DNA of 64,000 bases, taken from assembly GCF_900116015.1 (NCBI RefSeq), contig NZ_FOYH01000004.1:1-64000 (forward strand), read 5' to 3'. A model generated the notes under the pieces. That model was not told the origin of the DNA. It was given only the letters and a program-made list of their open reading frames with translations, and searched no databases. Position numbers and translations under genes: made by a program. This stretch comes from Enterobacter sp. kpr-6 (GTDB taxonomy: Bacteria; Pseudomonadota; Gammaproteobacteria; Enterobacterales; Enterobacteriaceae). Shown one piece after another: positions 43,254-51,881 of the stretch. The stretch's first letter is position 1. Every line of letters starts with the position of its first letter.

Positions 43254-44030
43254 ATGGCCCGAATTATACTTGCCGATGCGGAGCAGTGGCAGAACAGCGA
43301 TACAGAAGTATTGCAGGTTATTCTTAAGGGTACCTGCACCTCTTTTGCCGAAATAATGGGTTACGAGCTTGAGAAAAACATTATTGTCAGTAATCGATTA
43401 GGGGACGATCCCCCGATGATTTTCTATCCGCAGGACTCTGTGGAAGACCGCGAAAATTACAAAATTGCCCTCAATATTCCTGATGTCAGCGACTGGGGCG
43501 AGATCATCTATCAGTTTTCTCATGAAGTGGGCCATGCGTACTGCCAGTATTTTAAAGCCCCGGTGCATAAACAGAAATGGTTCGAAGAAGCGCTCTGTGA
43601 AGCGATTGCCATGAGTAATTTGCATTACATGTTTCATCACTGGGACACGCTGGGTTTAGCGGACGATCCGCGCGTTAATGCCCTGCGCGAGGAGCCCCTG
43701 CGCTGGCTTAATGAAAACCTGCGCGATGTGCCGAAAGACATTTCCACCGCCAGAATTTTAGAATTTATTAATACCTGCCTGCCGGTATTTGAAATTAAAA
43801 GCATCACCAAAATCTGGGACCAGGATAATACAAATAAACTCAGAGCCATCTCTTATTATTTGTGTGCGAACCTGTTTTATAACGATGTGCATCGCTGGAA
43901 AGCGGTGAAATATTTCAATGAATGGGACACCAGCGCGGATAAAAACTTTGCCGATTTCATGAGGAACTGGGTAAAGCATGGCGACGATAACGTCAAACTG
44001 GTGGTCACAACGCTAGGTTTTGTTTTTTAA
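43254..44030 (+). CDS. uncharacterised HExxH metallopeptidase-like protein
   Basis: A 258-residue protein with no signal peptide or membrane helix. The centre holds the zinc-binding motif HEVGH at residues 90-94 in FSHEVGHAYCQYF, followed after 17 residues by WFEEALCEAIAMSN, a glutamate-rich helix that could supply the third zinc ligand as in gluzincins. This suggests an M1/M61-like fold, but no closely related family was recognised. Its GC content is lower than that of its neighbours, with ATT, ATA and TTT codons, a sign of transfer. The flanking genes are ytfL and a three-oxidoreductase operon. Function is unknown. Confidence 0.8.
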   Translation: MARIILADAEQWQNSDTEVLQVILKGTCTSFAEIMGYELEKNIIVSNRLGDDPPMIFYPQDSVEDRENYKIALNIPDVSDWGEIIYQFSHEVGHAYCQYFKAPVHKQKWFEEALCEAIAMSNLHYMFHHWDTLGLADDPRVNALREEPLRWLNENLRDVPKDISTARILEFINTCLPVFEIKSITKIWDQDNTNKLRAISYYLCANLFYNDVHRWKAVKYFNEWDTSADKNFADFMRNWVKHGDDNVKLVVTTLGFVF

Positions 44031-44065
44031 AAACGCGCGCAGACCCGGCGCATCGGGTCTGCGCG
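44031..44065 (-). terminator. terminator of the three-oxidoreductase operon
   Basis: CGCGCAGACCC and GGGTCTGCGCG form an 11-bp stem around an 8-nt loop; on the minus strand a CGCGTTTTTAAA tail follows. It overlaps the end region of the convergent metallopeptidase-like gene, which reads plus. Confidence 0.8.
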
Positions 44066-44073
44066 GCGGAACG

Positions 44074-45096
44074 TCACGGTAAAATATCCACCCACTGCCG
44101 CATCTGTGATGAGCGGTAAAGGGCGTCGACGACTGCCTGCGCGCGGGCGGCATCGTCAAGCGTGGCGTAATCGTCTTTTCCTTCCTCACGCACGGCGGCA
44201 TAAAACTGGCTGATAGCCTGCTGGTGTCCATCCCCCCAGTAACACTTCGCATCGCCTTCCGGCGGCGCATCGCAGGCCAGCAGGGTGCGTTCATTTTCCG
44301 TGATGCGCCAGAGCCGGCTTTCCTCCAGACGTAACAGCCCCCGCTCGCCGTGGATCTCCAGTTGCAGCGGCGAATCCGTGCTGTAGCAGGTGGTGGCGTG
44401 AAACACGCCGTGCGCGCCGTTGGTAAACCTCAGCATCGCCATCGCGCTGTCTTCTGTTTCGATGATGTCACTGAGCAAGGTACTGTCCACGACGCCTTTC
44501 ACCCGGCTGACGCCGCCCGCAAACCACTGCATCAAATCCAGAGTGTGAATGGCCTGGTTAATCAGCAGGCTGCCGCCTTCGGTGGCAAAGCGTCCGCGCC
44601 AGCCGCTGTCGGTGTAATATGCGCCACCGCGCGACCAGGTGAGGCTTGCTTTCATGCCGCGCATGTCGCCAATGCTGCCCTCACGTAATTGCTGCCGGAT
44701 GGCCTGGCTGGTGGGGTTATGGCGGTTCTGAAAACAGACGCCGAGCCGCCCCTTTGCTTCAGCGGCGGCCTGGCGGATCAGCGACACCTCCAGCAGATTC
44801 AGACCGACCGGCTTTTCGCTGAACACATGTTTACCGGCGGTCAGCGAGGCGATGATCATCTCCCGGTGCAGATAATGCGGCGTGCAGATATGCACCGCAT
44901 CAATATCTTTATCCCGCAGCATCTCGCGGTAATCCACGTAATAGCGGCAATCATAGCGGCGGGCGAGTGCCGCGCCTTTCTCCCGATCGCTCTCCACCAG
45001 CGCGGTGAGATGCACCCCCGGCGTATGCCGCAGTCCCTCCACATGGCAGGTATGGATCGCCCCCGCGCCGATAAGCGCGACGTTAAGCCTGTCCAT
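44074..45096 (-). CDS. Gfo/Idh/MocA-family oxidoreductase 1
   Basis: A 340-residue NAD(P)-dependent sugar-oxidoreductase homologue. The N-terminal Rossmann fold starts LNVALIGAGAIHTCHVEGLRH, the hinge has SEKPVGLN with the catalytic Lys, and the C-terminal alpha/beta domain has GGSLLINQAIHTLDLMQWFAGG with the conserved His. The substrate cannot be named. The start ATG at 45096 overlaps the upstream stop by one base (TGATG), so translation is coupled. Last gene of the operon, before the hairpin at 44036-44065. Confidence 0.9.
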   Translation of the reverse strand: MDRLNVALIGAGAIHTCHVEGLRHTPGVHLTALVESDREKGAALARRYDCRYYVDYREMLRDKDIDAVHICTPHYLHREMIIASLTAGKHVFSEKPVGLNLLEVSLIRQAAAEAKGRLGVCFQNRHNPTSQAIRQQLREGSIGDMRGMKASLTWSRGGAYYTDSGWRGRFATEGGSLLINQAIHTLDLMQWFAGGVSRVKGVVDSTLLSDIIETEDSAMAMLRFTNGAHGVFHATTCYSTDSPLQLEIHGERGLLRLEESRLWRITENERTLLACDAPPEGDAKCYWGDGHQQAISQFYAAVREEGKDDYATLDDAARAQAVVDALYRSSQMRQWVDILP

Positions 45097-46172
45097 CACA
45101 GCCTCCGCAGCCGGGCATTGGCCAGCATTTGCGCCTTCACACACAATTCGGCGGCTTTAAACGCATGGGCCTGGGTCATGGCGTTTTCAGTGCGGTGAAT
45201 GCAATCCAGAATCAGCTCGCCAAAATAGGGGAAGCCCACTTTACCGGCGACCGGATAGCGGAATTCACCCTCGTGATTGACCAGATACACCACGTCCTGC
45301 TCGCCGCGCGTCAGATCGATGTATTTGCGGATCTCGATATAGCCTTCGGTGCCCAGGATCGTCAGCCGCCCGTCGCCCCAGGTCGGCAACCCTTCTGGCG
45401 TAAACCAGTCGCAGCGAAAATAGCCGCTCGCGCCGTTTTCGCCTTCCAGCAGCGCATCGCCAAAATCTTCAAAATTGGGATACTGGGGATGGTTCACATT
45501 GCGCGCCTGGCTGGCGACGATCCGCGCGTCGGTGTTGCCGGTGTAATAGAGGAACTGCTCGATCTGGTGGCTGCCGATGTCGCAGAGGATGCCGCCAAAA
45601 TAGCGCCGCTCGTAGAACCAGTCGGGCCGCCCGGTGCCTTCCCGGTGCGGGCCGGTGCCGAGCGTCTGGATCACGCGCCCAATCGCGCCCTGCGCCACCA
45701 GTTGCCCGGCAAAAACGGCGCTCTCTACATGCAGGCGCTCGCTGTAATAGACCGCATACTTGCGCCCGGTGCTGGCGACCATCGCTTTGGCATCATCCAG
45801 TTGATCGAGCGTGGTGAGCGGCGCTTTGTCGGTAAAATAGTCTTTCCCGGCAGCCATCACCAGCAGCCCCAGCGGGCAGCGTTTGGATGGCACGGCAGCG
45901 GCGGCAACCAGCTTGACCGTTTCATCATTCAGGATCGTTTGCAGCGAGGTCGCGGCTTTGGCCTGCGGGTACTGTTGCAGGAATTTATCGACTTTTACCG
46001 GATCGGGATCGTAGACCCATTTCAGCGTCGCGCCCGCTTCAATCAGCCCGTTGCACATGCCATAAATATGCCCGTGATCGAGCGCGGTGGCGGCAATCAC
46101 AAATTCTCCAGGCTGCACCACCGCGTTGGGTTTCCCCGCCGGGGCGTAATTCATTCCGTCCTGCTTATTCAT
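45096..46172 (-). CDS. Gfo/Idh/MocA-family oxidoreductase 2
   Basis: A 358-residue oxidoreductase of the same superfamily but a different branch. In place of a GxGxxG near the start it has VIAATALDHGHIYGMCNGLIEAG, and in the middle TDKAPLTTLDQLD with the conserved Lys and GGILCDIGSHQIEQFLYYTG with the conserved His. It is the central gene, 20 bases after gene 3 and coupled to gene 1 by a one-base overlap. Function is inferred only as oxidation or epimerisation of a sugar or polyol. Confidence 0.88.
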   Translation of the reverse strand: MNKQDGMNYAPAGKPNAVVQPGEFVIAATALDHGHIYGMCNGLIEAGATLKWVYDPDPVKVDKFLQQYPQAKAATSLQTILNDETVKLVAAAAVPSKRCPLGLLVMAAGKDYFTDKAPLTTLDQLDDAKAMVASTGRKYAVYYSERLHVESAVFAGQLVAQGAIGRVIQTLGTGPHREGTGRPDWFYERRYFGGILCDIGSHQIEQFLYYTGNTDARIVASQARNVNHPQYPNFEDFGDALLEGENGASGYFRCDWFTPEGLPTWGDGRLTILGTEGYIEIRKYIDLTRGEQDVVYLVNHEGEFRYPVAGKVGFPYFGELILDCIHRTENAMTQAHAFKAAELCVKAQMLANARLRRL

Positions 46173-46192
46173 CTTCAGTTCCTCAGGTGTGC

Positions 46193-47347
46193 TTACCAGG
46201 TGCCGGAGGCATCCAGCGTGCGGCTGGTGACGTTTTTATCCACCGACTGCGCGATGCGCGCTTGCAGGCATTCAAGATAGTGTTTTTCATCAATGGGCAG
46301 CGTGACCCAGGCATCGGTCCAGGTGGAGAGATGCATGGCGTTGGAGAGCGTTAACCCCCGGATGCCCTCGACGCCCGGCGCAATCAGCGGCTCACCGCGC
46401 AGCACGGCGGCACAGAAATTGGTGGTGATCACATGATGATCGCTGCACTCCGGTGGAGTCGGAATATGAACTTCCCAGCACTCCGGTTCACCAAAACCGT
46501 TCTGCCAGCGGGCATTAAATTCCGTTTCAGATTCGCGTAAGCGCCAGTAACGCAGTTTGCCATCTTCCACCACCACTTTGCCGCGATCGCCTGCAATCTC
46601 CAGGCGGTTAGTTCCGGGCGTTTCGGCCACCGTGGTGATAAACACGCCGGTTGCGCCGTTAGCGTATTCCGCATACGCGGTGACGGTGTCTTCCACTTCA
46701 ATCTGGCGGCGCTGCCCGAACTGGCAGAACGCGCGCACCCTGACGGGCATCCCCACCAGCCACTGCCAGAGATCGAGCTGGTGCGGGTCCTGATTCAGCA
46801 GCACGCCGCCGCCTTCGCCTTTCCACGTCGCGCGCCAGCCGCCGGAGTTGTAATAACTTTGCGAGCGATACCAGTTAGTAATGATCCACGTCGAGCGGCG
46901 GATCTCCCCCAGCTCGCCGCTGTCGATCAGATCTTTTACTTTCTGATACAGCGGGTTAGGGCGCTGGTTGTACATAATGCCAAACACCACGTCGCACTCG
47001 GCGGCGCACTGGTTCATCTCGCGCACCTGAGCGGTGTAGACGCCCGCGGGTTTTTCGCACAGGGTATGAATGCCGTGGCGCATCGCCAGCATTGAGAGTT
47101 CGGGATGCGCGTAATGCGGCGTGGCGACAATCACCGCGTCGATAAGCCCGCTTTCCAGCATGTCGCGGGCATCGCTGAACAGCCCGACTTGCTCGCCCAC
47201 CAGCGCGCGGATGGCGTCATGTCTGGTTAAATCGTTGTCGCACACGGCGCACAGACGCGCCTCTTTGACCTGGCCTGCAAGCAGATAGCGGGCGTGCACG
47301 CTGCCGATGTTACCCACGCCGATGATCCCAAAACGTACCCTGTCCAT
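46193..47347 (-). CDS. Gfo/Idh/MocA-family oxidoreductase 3
   Basis: A 384-residue oxidoreductase that begins MDRVRFGIIGVGNIGSVHARYLL, with a standard Rossmann GxGxxG, LCEKPAGVYT carrying the catalytic Lys, and GGGVLLNQDPHQLDLWQWLVG. The first gene of the minus-strand operon. The start at 47347 gives the classical N-terminus; a longer frame to 47416 lies in the divergent control region. Resemblance is to inositol, glucoside and hydroxysteroid dehydrogenase-type members, without a specific match. A CRP-like site and palindromes upstream suggest it is catabolite-controlled. Confidence 0.9.
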   Translation of the reverse strand: MDRVRFGIIGVGNIGSVHARYLLAGQVKEARLCAVCDNDLTRHDAIRALVGEQVGLFSDARDMLESGLIDAVIVATPHYAHPELSMLAMRHGIHTLCEKPAGVYTAQVREMNQCAAECDVVFGIMYNQRPNPLYQKVKDLIDSGELGEIRRSTWIITNWYRSQSYYNSGGWRATWKGEGGGVLLNQDPHQLDLWQWLVGMPVRVRAFCQFGQRRQIEVEDTVTAYAEYANGATGVFITTVAETPGTNRLEIAGDRGKVVVEDGKLRYWRLRESETEFNARWQNGFGEPECWEVHIPTPPECSDHHVITTNFCAAVLRGEPLIAPGVEGIRGLTLSNAMHLSTWTDAWVTLPIDEKHYLECLQARIAQSVDKNVTSRTLDASGTW

Positions 47348-47407
47348 GTCATACCTTTTCAGTTCGAGGAGAGATAGCCCGAAGGTAAAAAAGGGCATCC
47401 CCGGCGG

Positions 47408-47434
47408 CAAATACAATTTGTGAGAATGCTCGCA
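47408..47434. promoter_or_regulatory. CRP-like site and half-palindrome in the oxidoreductase/LacI control region
   Basis: TGTGAGAATGCTCGCA at 47419-47434 matches the CRP consensus TGTGA-N6-TCACA at 9 of 10 positions. It overlaps CAAATACAATTTG (47408-47420), a 5-3-5 inverted repeat that could be a second repressor site. Confidence 0.6.
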
Positions 47435-47494
47435 GGCCGGGGAGGTAAAGCGGCAGGACTAATAAAAAAAGTTTTAGAATCATTGGCCTGGCGT

Positions 47495-47508
47495 TGCAAA
47501 AATTTGCA
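47495..47508. promoter_or_regulatory. palindromic operator candidate upstream of the LacI-type gene
   Basis: TGCAAA-AA-TTTGCA is a perfect 6-2-6 palindrome 27 bases before the LacI-family ATG. Operators of this family are typically 14-18 bp palindromes; the usual central CG is absent, so the assignment is tentative. Confidence 0.45.
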
Positions 47509-47535
47509 GTTTTTGATTGCGAGCGGGATCACACT

Positions 47536-48588
47536 ATGGCGGGCAGGCTAAAAATGGACGAAATCGCGGTGCAAACGGGCTATTCCGTCAGCACCGTGTC
47601 GCGGGTGTTGAGCGGCAAGTCTTACACCAGCGATCGCGCGCGGGAGGCGATTGTGCAGTGCGCGCGCAGGCTTGGCGTACTGGAGGACCTGGCCTGCGGG
47701 CGCTTATTGATCAACGGGATCGCCGTCTTTGCGCCCGCCCGCACCTTCAGCGCGCGCGGCGATCTGTTTTACCACGAAGTGACGCGCGGCATTGCGCAGG
47801 CCACGGCCCCGCACGACGTCCACATCAGCTATTGCAGTCTGGAGGAACAACACGCCGACATCGCGCTGTTTCTGCAAAAAGCGGGCGATAAGAACAGCAA
47901 CGCTATCATTATTATCGGCGTGGACGATCCCACCGTGCTCAAGCTGGCGGAAACCCTGGGCAAGCCGTGCGTACTGATTAATGCAGATAACCGCGAGCGG
48001 CGGCTGGACGCGGTCTCCCCGGATCATCGCGCCATCGGGTTTAACGCCGCCCGCCACCTGCTTGAGCGCGGCTACCGGCGAATTCTGACCATCACCACCC
48101 TGCGGCGCGAGACGCTGTATGTGCGTCTTGAAGGGGTGAAAGAGGCGTACCGGCACTTTCATGTGGCGTTCGATCCAAAGCAGGATTTGATGGTGACGGA
48201 GGGATTTAGCGCCAGCGAAGCTGCCAGCATGCTCACCGCCTGGCTGGAGAGCCGCCCGAAAGCCCAGTGGCCGCAGGCGCTGTTATGCGCAAGCGCGGAG
48301 ATGGCCACCGGCATGAAACAGGCCCTGAAACCGCACGGGCTGCGGATCCCGGAAGATATCGCGCTGATAAGCACGGATTTTGACTGGCATCTTGAACACG
48401 GCGCAACGGGACCGGTCAGCGGCATCGCCGTACCCTGCCGCGAGCTGGGCGTGGAGGCGGTGCATCTGCTGCAAACGCGACTTAACCGCCCGCAGGCCCC
48501 TGTGTTTAATCTGCTGCTCCAGGGGCGGCTGGTGGAGGGCGGGACGGTGCTGGATGCGACGCGCTTTGCGGCGCTGCCACGGTTTTAG
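47536..48588 (+). CDS. LacI-family transcriptional regulator
   Basis: A 350-residue repressor. The N-terminal helix-turn-helix (LKMDEIAVQTGYSVSTVSRVLSGKSYTSDRAREAIVQCARRLG) is followed by a periplasmic-binding-protein-like effector domain. Two features, FNAARHLLERGYRRI and ISTDFDWHLEHG, fit the family. It diverges from the three oxidoreductase genes across 188 bases containing CRP-like and palindromic sites, so it most likely controls them in response to a sugar. The start at 47536 is preceded by GAGCGGGAT; a TTG frame upstream was not used. It does not match a named regulator. Confidence 0.9.
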   Translation: MAGRLKMDEIAVQTGYSVSTVSRVLSGKSYTSDRAREAIVQCARRLGVLEDLACGRLLINGIAVFAPARTFSARGDLFYHEVTRGIAQATAPHDVHISYCSLEEQHADIALFLQKAGDKNSNAIIIIGVDDPTVLKLAETLGKPCVLINADNRERRLDAVSPDHRAIGFNAARHLLERGYRRILTITTLRRETLYVRLEGVKEAYRHFHVAFDPKQDLMVTEGFSASEAASMLTAWLESRPKAQWPQALLCASAEMATGMKQALKPHGLRIPEDIALISTDFDWHLEHGATGPVSGIAVPCRELGVEAVHLLQTRLNRPQAPVFNLLLQGRLVEGGTVLDATRFAALPRF

Positions 48589-48592
48589 TTTT

Positions 48593-48740
48593 CCCCTCAC
48601 CCTAACCCTCTCCCCATGGGAGAGGGGACATTCCGCGCTCTGTCACGGTTTTCCCCCTCTCCCTCAGGGAGAGGGTCGGGGAGAGGGTGAGGGCTCGCCT
48701 TTCTCCCTCTCCCTCAGGGAGAGGGCCGGGGTGAGGGTGA
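48593..48740. repeat. intergenic CCCTCTCCCT palindrome repeat, cluster C
   Basis: Between the convergent LacI-type gene and tnaB. It opens CCCCTCACCCTAACCCTC and contains TCCCCATGGGAGAGGGG plus two CCCTCTCCCTCAGGGAGAGGG units, ending GGCCGGGGTGAGGGTG. It has one extra internal unit compared with cluster B. Confidence 0.85.
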
Positions 48741-48743
48741 AAG

Positions 48744-49994
48744 TCACATAAGCCTTGGCAACAGACTAAACACATTACCAAACCAGCACACTATCACCAC
48801 AACCCCGAAGGTAATCACAATGACTGGAATGACGCGCCCGCCCCACACGGTAAACATTTGATCCGGGAATTTTTGCCGGGACTTCAGCGCCAGTATCGCA
48901 GGAATAATCACCGCCCAGATGGTTGCGCATAACCCCGCGCCACCAATACCGTAAATAAACCCATTCGGGAAAAACAAATACAGGATCGTCGGTGGCAGAA
49001 AGGTCAGCAGGATAGTTTTAAAACGGCCGCTGTGGGAATTAGTAAATTTAAATAAATCTGCCAGGAAATCGAACAGGCCCAGCGTGACACCAAAAAAAGA
49101 ACTCGCTACGGCCAGATTCGAGAACACCAGTAAACAAAACTCGATCATCTTACTCTGGTTGGTGCCAAGGAATGAGTTAACCAGCGCGTCAACATTCCCG
49201 CCTGAGGCGATAATACCTTTAAACGCTTCGCGCGAGATATTACCCATCGTGCAGTAGAGCCAGAATAAATAAATGAGCAGGGCAAGAGAGGAGCCAAATA
49301 CAATGCTTTTTATTAACTTATCTTTTCTCTTGCCATAACAGATGATAAGGCTGGGAATATTTCCATGGAAACCGAACGAGGCCAGGCATACAGGGATCGC
49401 CATAAAAATATAAGGAAAGAAGGAGCGGCTTGCTTCGCTTGCGCCATCAGTCCCGCGTAAAATCGTGTAATCGACCTGAAAGAAAAACGAACCAAAGACG
49501 ATCACAAACGCGAGGATCTTAATGCCGAGAAAAAGGGAGGTGATCCTGCTGGCCGCCAGTGAGCTAAACCATAAAACGGCGGCAACAAAAAGTGCCGTGC
49601 AAACGCCGATGATCTTTGGATTAACATGCTCTCCTGAGTGCATGGAGATCGTTTCACTGATAATTGCGCCGTTAGCGGAGATATAGGCATACGTCAGAAT
49701 ATACAACACGAAAGCGACGGTAAGGCCGCTGAAAATATTCCATTTATTGCCGAGTAAATCTTTGGTGATAGTATTAAAACTCGAACCAACAGGGTAATTT
49801 AAATTGGCTTCCAGTAACAATAAACCCGAGTGCAGCATTGAAAACCAGGCGATAATCAATATGAACGCACCCCAAAAAAACCAGGCACCTGCAAGATCAA
49901 CGGGTAAAGCAAACATCCCCCCACCAATTACGGTTCCGGCAATAACCATAATTCCCCAAAACGATGAATGCCTGGTATTGGAACTTTCTTCCAT
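48744..49994 (-). CDS. tnaB: low-affinity tryptophan permease TnaB
   Basis: A 416-residue HAAAP-family proton symporter with about eleven membrane helices, beginning MEESSNTRHSSFWGIMVIAGTVIGGGMFALP, which carries the conserved GxVIGGGMFALP motif. It matches E. coli TnaB in length and sequence and imports tryptophan for the tryptophanase encoded upstream, from which it is separated by 109 bases. A GAGG ribosome site precedes the ATG. Confidence 0.93.
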   Translation of the reverse strand: MEESSNTRHSSFWGIMVIAGTVIGGGMFALPVDLAGAWFFWGAFILIIAWFSMLHSGLLLLEANLNYPVGSSFNTITKDLLGNKWNIFSGLTVAFVLYILTYAYISANGAIISETISMHSGEHVNPKIIGVCTALFVAAVLWFSSLAASRITSLFLGIKILAFVIVFGSFFFQVDYTILRGTDGASEASRSFFPYIFMAIPVCLASFGFHGNIPSLIICYGKRKDKLIKSIVFGSSLALLIYLFWLYCTMGNISREAFKGIIASGGNVDALVNSFLGTNQSKMIEFCLLVFSNLAVASSFFGVTLGLFDFLADLFKFTNSHSGRFKTILLTFLPPTILYLFFPNGFIYGIGGAGLCATIWAVIIPAILALKSRQKFPDQMFTVWGGRVIPVIVITFGVVVIVCWFGNVFSLLPRLM

Positions 49995-50103
49995 GTGAGC
50001 CTCTTATCTGGTGTTATATATCATTATTAGTGCTTTATATTTTTATGGTGTATGAAGGATAAATGGCTATAGGTTATAGCCATTTATCGCGGGGGAGGGA
50101 TGA

Positions 50104-51519
50104 TCAGATCTCTTTCAGTTTGGCGGTAAAGTGACGTAACACTTTAGGCTCATAAGTGAAGGTCAATCCCTTTATATTTTTGGCATTTTCTTTCACATGG
50201 CTGAAGGCTTCGATAATAAAATCCATATGCGACTGGGTGTAGGTTGCGCGTGGGATCGTTAAGCGCAGCAGTTCAGCCGGGCAGGGTAATTGCTCCCCGG
50301 TTTTCGGATCTCTGCCCAGCAGGAATGAACCAATTTCCACCGCTCTGATGCCCGCCACTTTGTATAACTCACAGGCAAGCGCCTGCGCCGGGAACTGCGC
50401 GGCAGGGATATGAGGCAATAATTTACCGGCATCAACAAACGCAGCATGTCCCCCGGCCTGCTGGCAGGTCACACCAATGGCTTCAAGACCGTCAACCAGA
50501 TACTGGATCTGGGTAATGCGATAGGCCAGCCAGTCCTGATTCATCCCGTCACGCAGCCCCACGGCCAGGCGTTCCATGGCCCCGCCTTCCAGACCGCCAT
50601 AGGTGGGGAAGCCTTCCTGAACGACGCAAAGGGTCCGGCACTCGGTATACACATCAAAATAACGATCGTCTTTGATGCACAATAATCCGCCCATTGGCAC
50701 CATCGCATCTTTCTTCGCCGACATCGCCAGCATATCGGCATATTTATAAGTCTCACGCGTAATCTCTTCGATGCTCCAGTCCTGATAACCGGGTTCGCGT
50801 TGCTGAATAAAATAAGCGTTTTCTGCAAAGCGTGCGGAATCCATGACCACCGGAATATCGTATTTTTGCGCAATCTCATACATCGCTTTCAGGTTGGCCA
50901 GAGAGACGGGCTGGCCACCCGCGGAATTACAGGTGATAGTAGAAACAATATAAGGGACATTATTTGCGCCAACTTCCTGGATACCTTCTTCCAGCTTATC
51001 CAGTTCAAAATCGCCTTTAAAGTCATAACGCGCGGCGGTATCAAAGGCTTCTTTGATATAAACATTTCGCACCGTACAGCCGTTTATCTGGCTGTGGCCC
51101 TGGGTGGTATCAAAGAAATAGTTTGAGAACGCCACCATTTTTGACCGGTCGAGGCCTTTTTCCTGTTCGCGCTTGCGAATTAATACCGGAATATAAATCT
51201 GTTCAGCGCCGCGTCCCTGGTGGGTGGGAATGGTGTACTGGTAACCGAAAATATTTTTTACCGCTTCGGCAAGGGCGTAATAACTCCGGCTGCCGCTGTA
51301 GGCTTCATCGCCGCGCATCATGGCGGCCTGCATATTCTGGGTCACGGCCCCGGTACCGCTGTCGGTCAGCAAATCAATAAACACATCTTCGCTGTCAAGC
51401 AGGAAGGGGTTCATACCGGAGTTAATAATCGCCTTTTCACGATATTCACGGGTGGTACGTTTTACCGGTTCAATAACACGAATACGAAAGGGCTCTGGCA
51501 AATGTTTAAAATTATTCAT
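50104..51519 (-). CDS. tnaA: tryptophanase TnaA
   Basis: TnaA is a cytosolic PLP enzyme that splits tryptophan to indole, pyruvate and ammonia. The 471-residue product begins [18 protein letters not shown] and contains [40 protein letters not shown], the PLP-lysine region [17 protein letters not shown] and the C-terminal [18 protein letters not shown]. It is close to E. coli TnaA. The start at 51519 is the family one; the frame upstream to 51564 lies in the transcribed leader. Expected to be induced by tryptophan through tnaC and by CRP. Confidence 0.98.
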   Translation of the reverse strand: MNNFKHLPEPFRIRVIEPVKRTTREYREKAIINSGMNPFLLDSEDVFIDLLTDSGTGAVTQNMQAAMMRGDEAYSGSRSYYALAEAVKNIFGYQYTIPTHQGRGAEQIYIPVLIRKREQEKGLDRSKMVAFSNYFFDTTQGHSQINGCTVRNVYIKEAFDTAARYDFKGDFELDKLEEGIQEVGANNVPYIVSTITCNSAGGQPVSLANLKAMYEIAQKYDIPVVMDSARFAENAYFIQQREPGYQDWSIEEITRETYKYADMLAMSAKKDAMVPMGGLLCIKDDRYFDVYTECRTLCVVQEGFPTYGGLEGGAMERLAVGLRDGMNQDWLAYRITQIQYLVDGLEAIGVTCQQAGGHAAFVDAGKLLPHIPAAQFPAQALACELYKVAGIRAVEIGSFLLGRDPKTGEQLPCPAELLRLTIPRATYTQSHMDFIIEAFSHVKENAKNIKGLTFTYEPKVLRHFTAKLKEI

Positions 51520-51772
51520 TGTATAATCCTTTACTAAATTAATATGTTGCTTGTAGCGATCCACCGATGATGAATCACCAGGGTTATCTGAAGAGGTCTG
51601 TTTTAATTAAGGCGTGCGCGTGCGCTCTGTATTTCCTGAGACTATCTTTTCGCATACCAAAAAAGAGGCGTGCGAACAGATTAACTGCGGATATACAGCC
51701 AGTGGCCTGAATTATACAGAATCAGCGAAACAAACAGCGTTATCTGTTTATTTGCCTGGAAGAAGGGGGGAG
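51520..51772 (-). promoter_or_regulatory. tnaC-tnaA spacer (rho-dependent termination region)
   Basis: The 253 bases after the tnaC stop start CGCCCTTAACTCCCCCCTTCTTCC on the minus strand (CGCCCTTAACTCC shown in part), a boxA-like and C-rich, G-poor entry suitable for Rho loading, as in E. coli where Rho terminates in the spacer unless the tryptophan-stalled ribosome blocks its access. No rho-independent hairpin was seen. A plus-strand frame at 51614-51841 is only a shadow. Confidence 0.6.
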
Positions 51773-51850
51773 TTAAGGGCGATGATTGACGATGATGGAG
51801 TCAATGTTGAACCACTTTGCGGTCATATATGTGTTAAATAAGTTAATCAT
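51773..51850 (-). CDS. tnaC: tryptophanase operon leader peptide TnaC (25 aa, TAA stop)
   Basis: A 25-codon frame 253 bases before tnaA encodes a peptide starting MINLFNTYM and ending KWFNIDSIIVNHRP. It keeps the residues known to be needed for ribosome stalling in E. coli TnaC: Trp at 13 (W12 in E. coli), Asp17 (D16), Ile20 (I19) and the last Pro (P24). The 12-residue Trp-to-Pro distance is identical. A ribosome site AAAGG lies upstream. The stop is TAA, whereas E. coli uses TGA, which influences RF2-dependent regulation. The gene was too short for ordinary calling but is well supported by sequence and position. Confidence 0.93.
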   Translation of the reverse strand: MINLFNTYMTAKWFNIDSIIVNHRP

Positions 51851-51881
51851 AATATATCAACCTTTATTAAACATGATGACA

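Noticed and set aside
45129-46280. 383-codon open frame on the plus strand
   Set aside because: It lies antisense to oxidoreductase 2 and its neighbour, which have clear domains; the translation is rich in Arg, Ala and Phe without recognisable motifs.
51614-51841. 75-codon frame on the plus strand opposite the tna leader
   Set aside because: It overlaps tnaC in antisense; tnaC has clear sequence identity to the known peptide.
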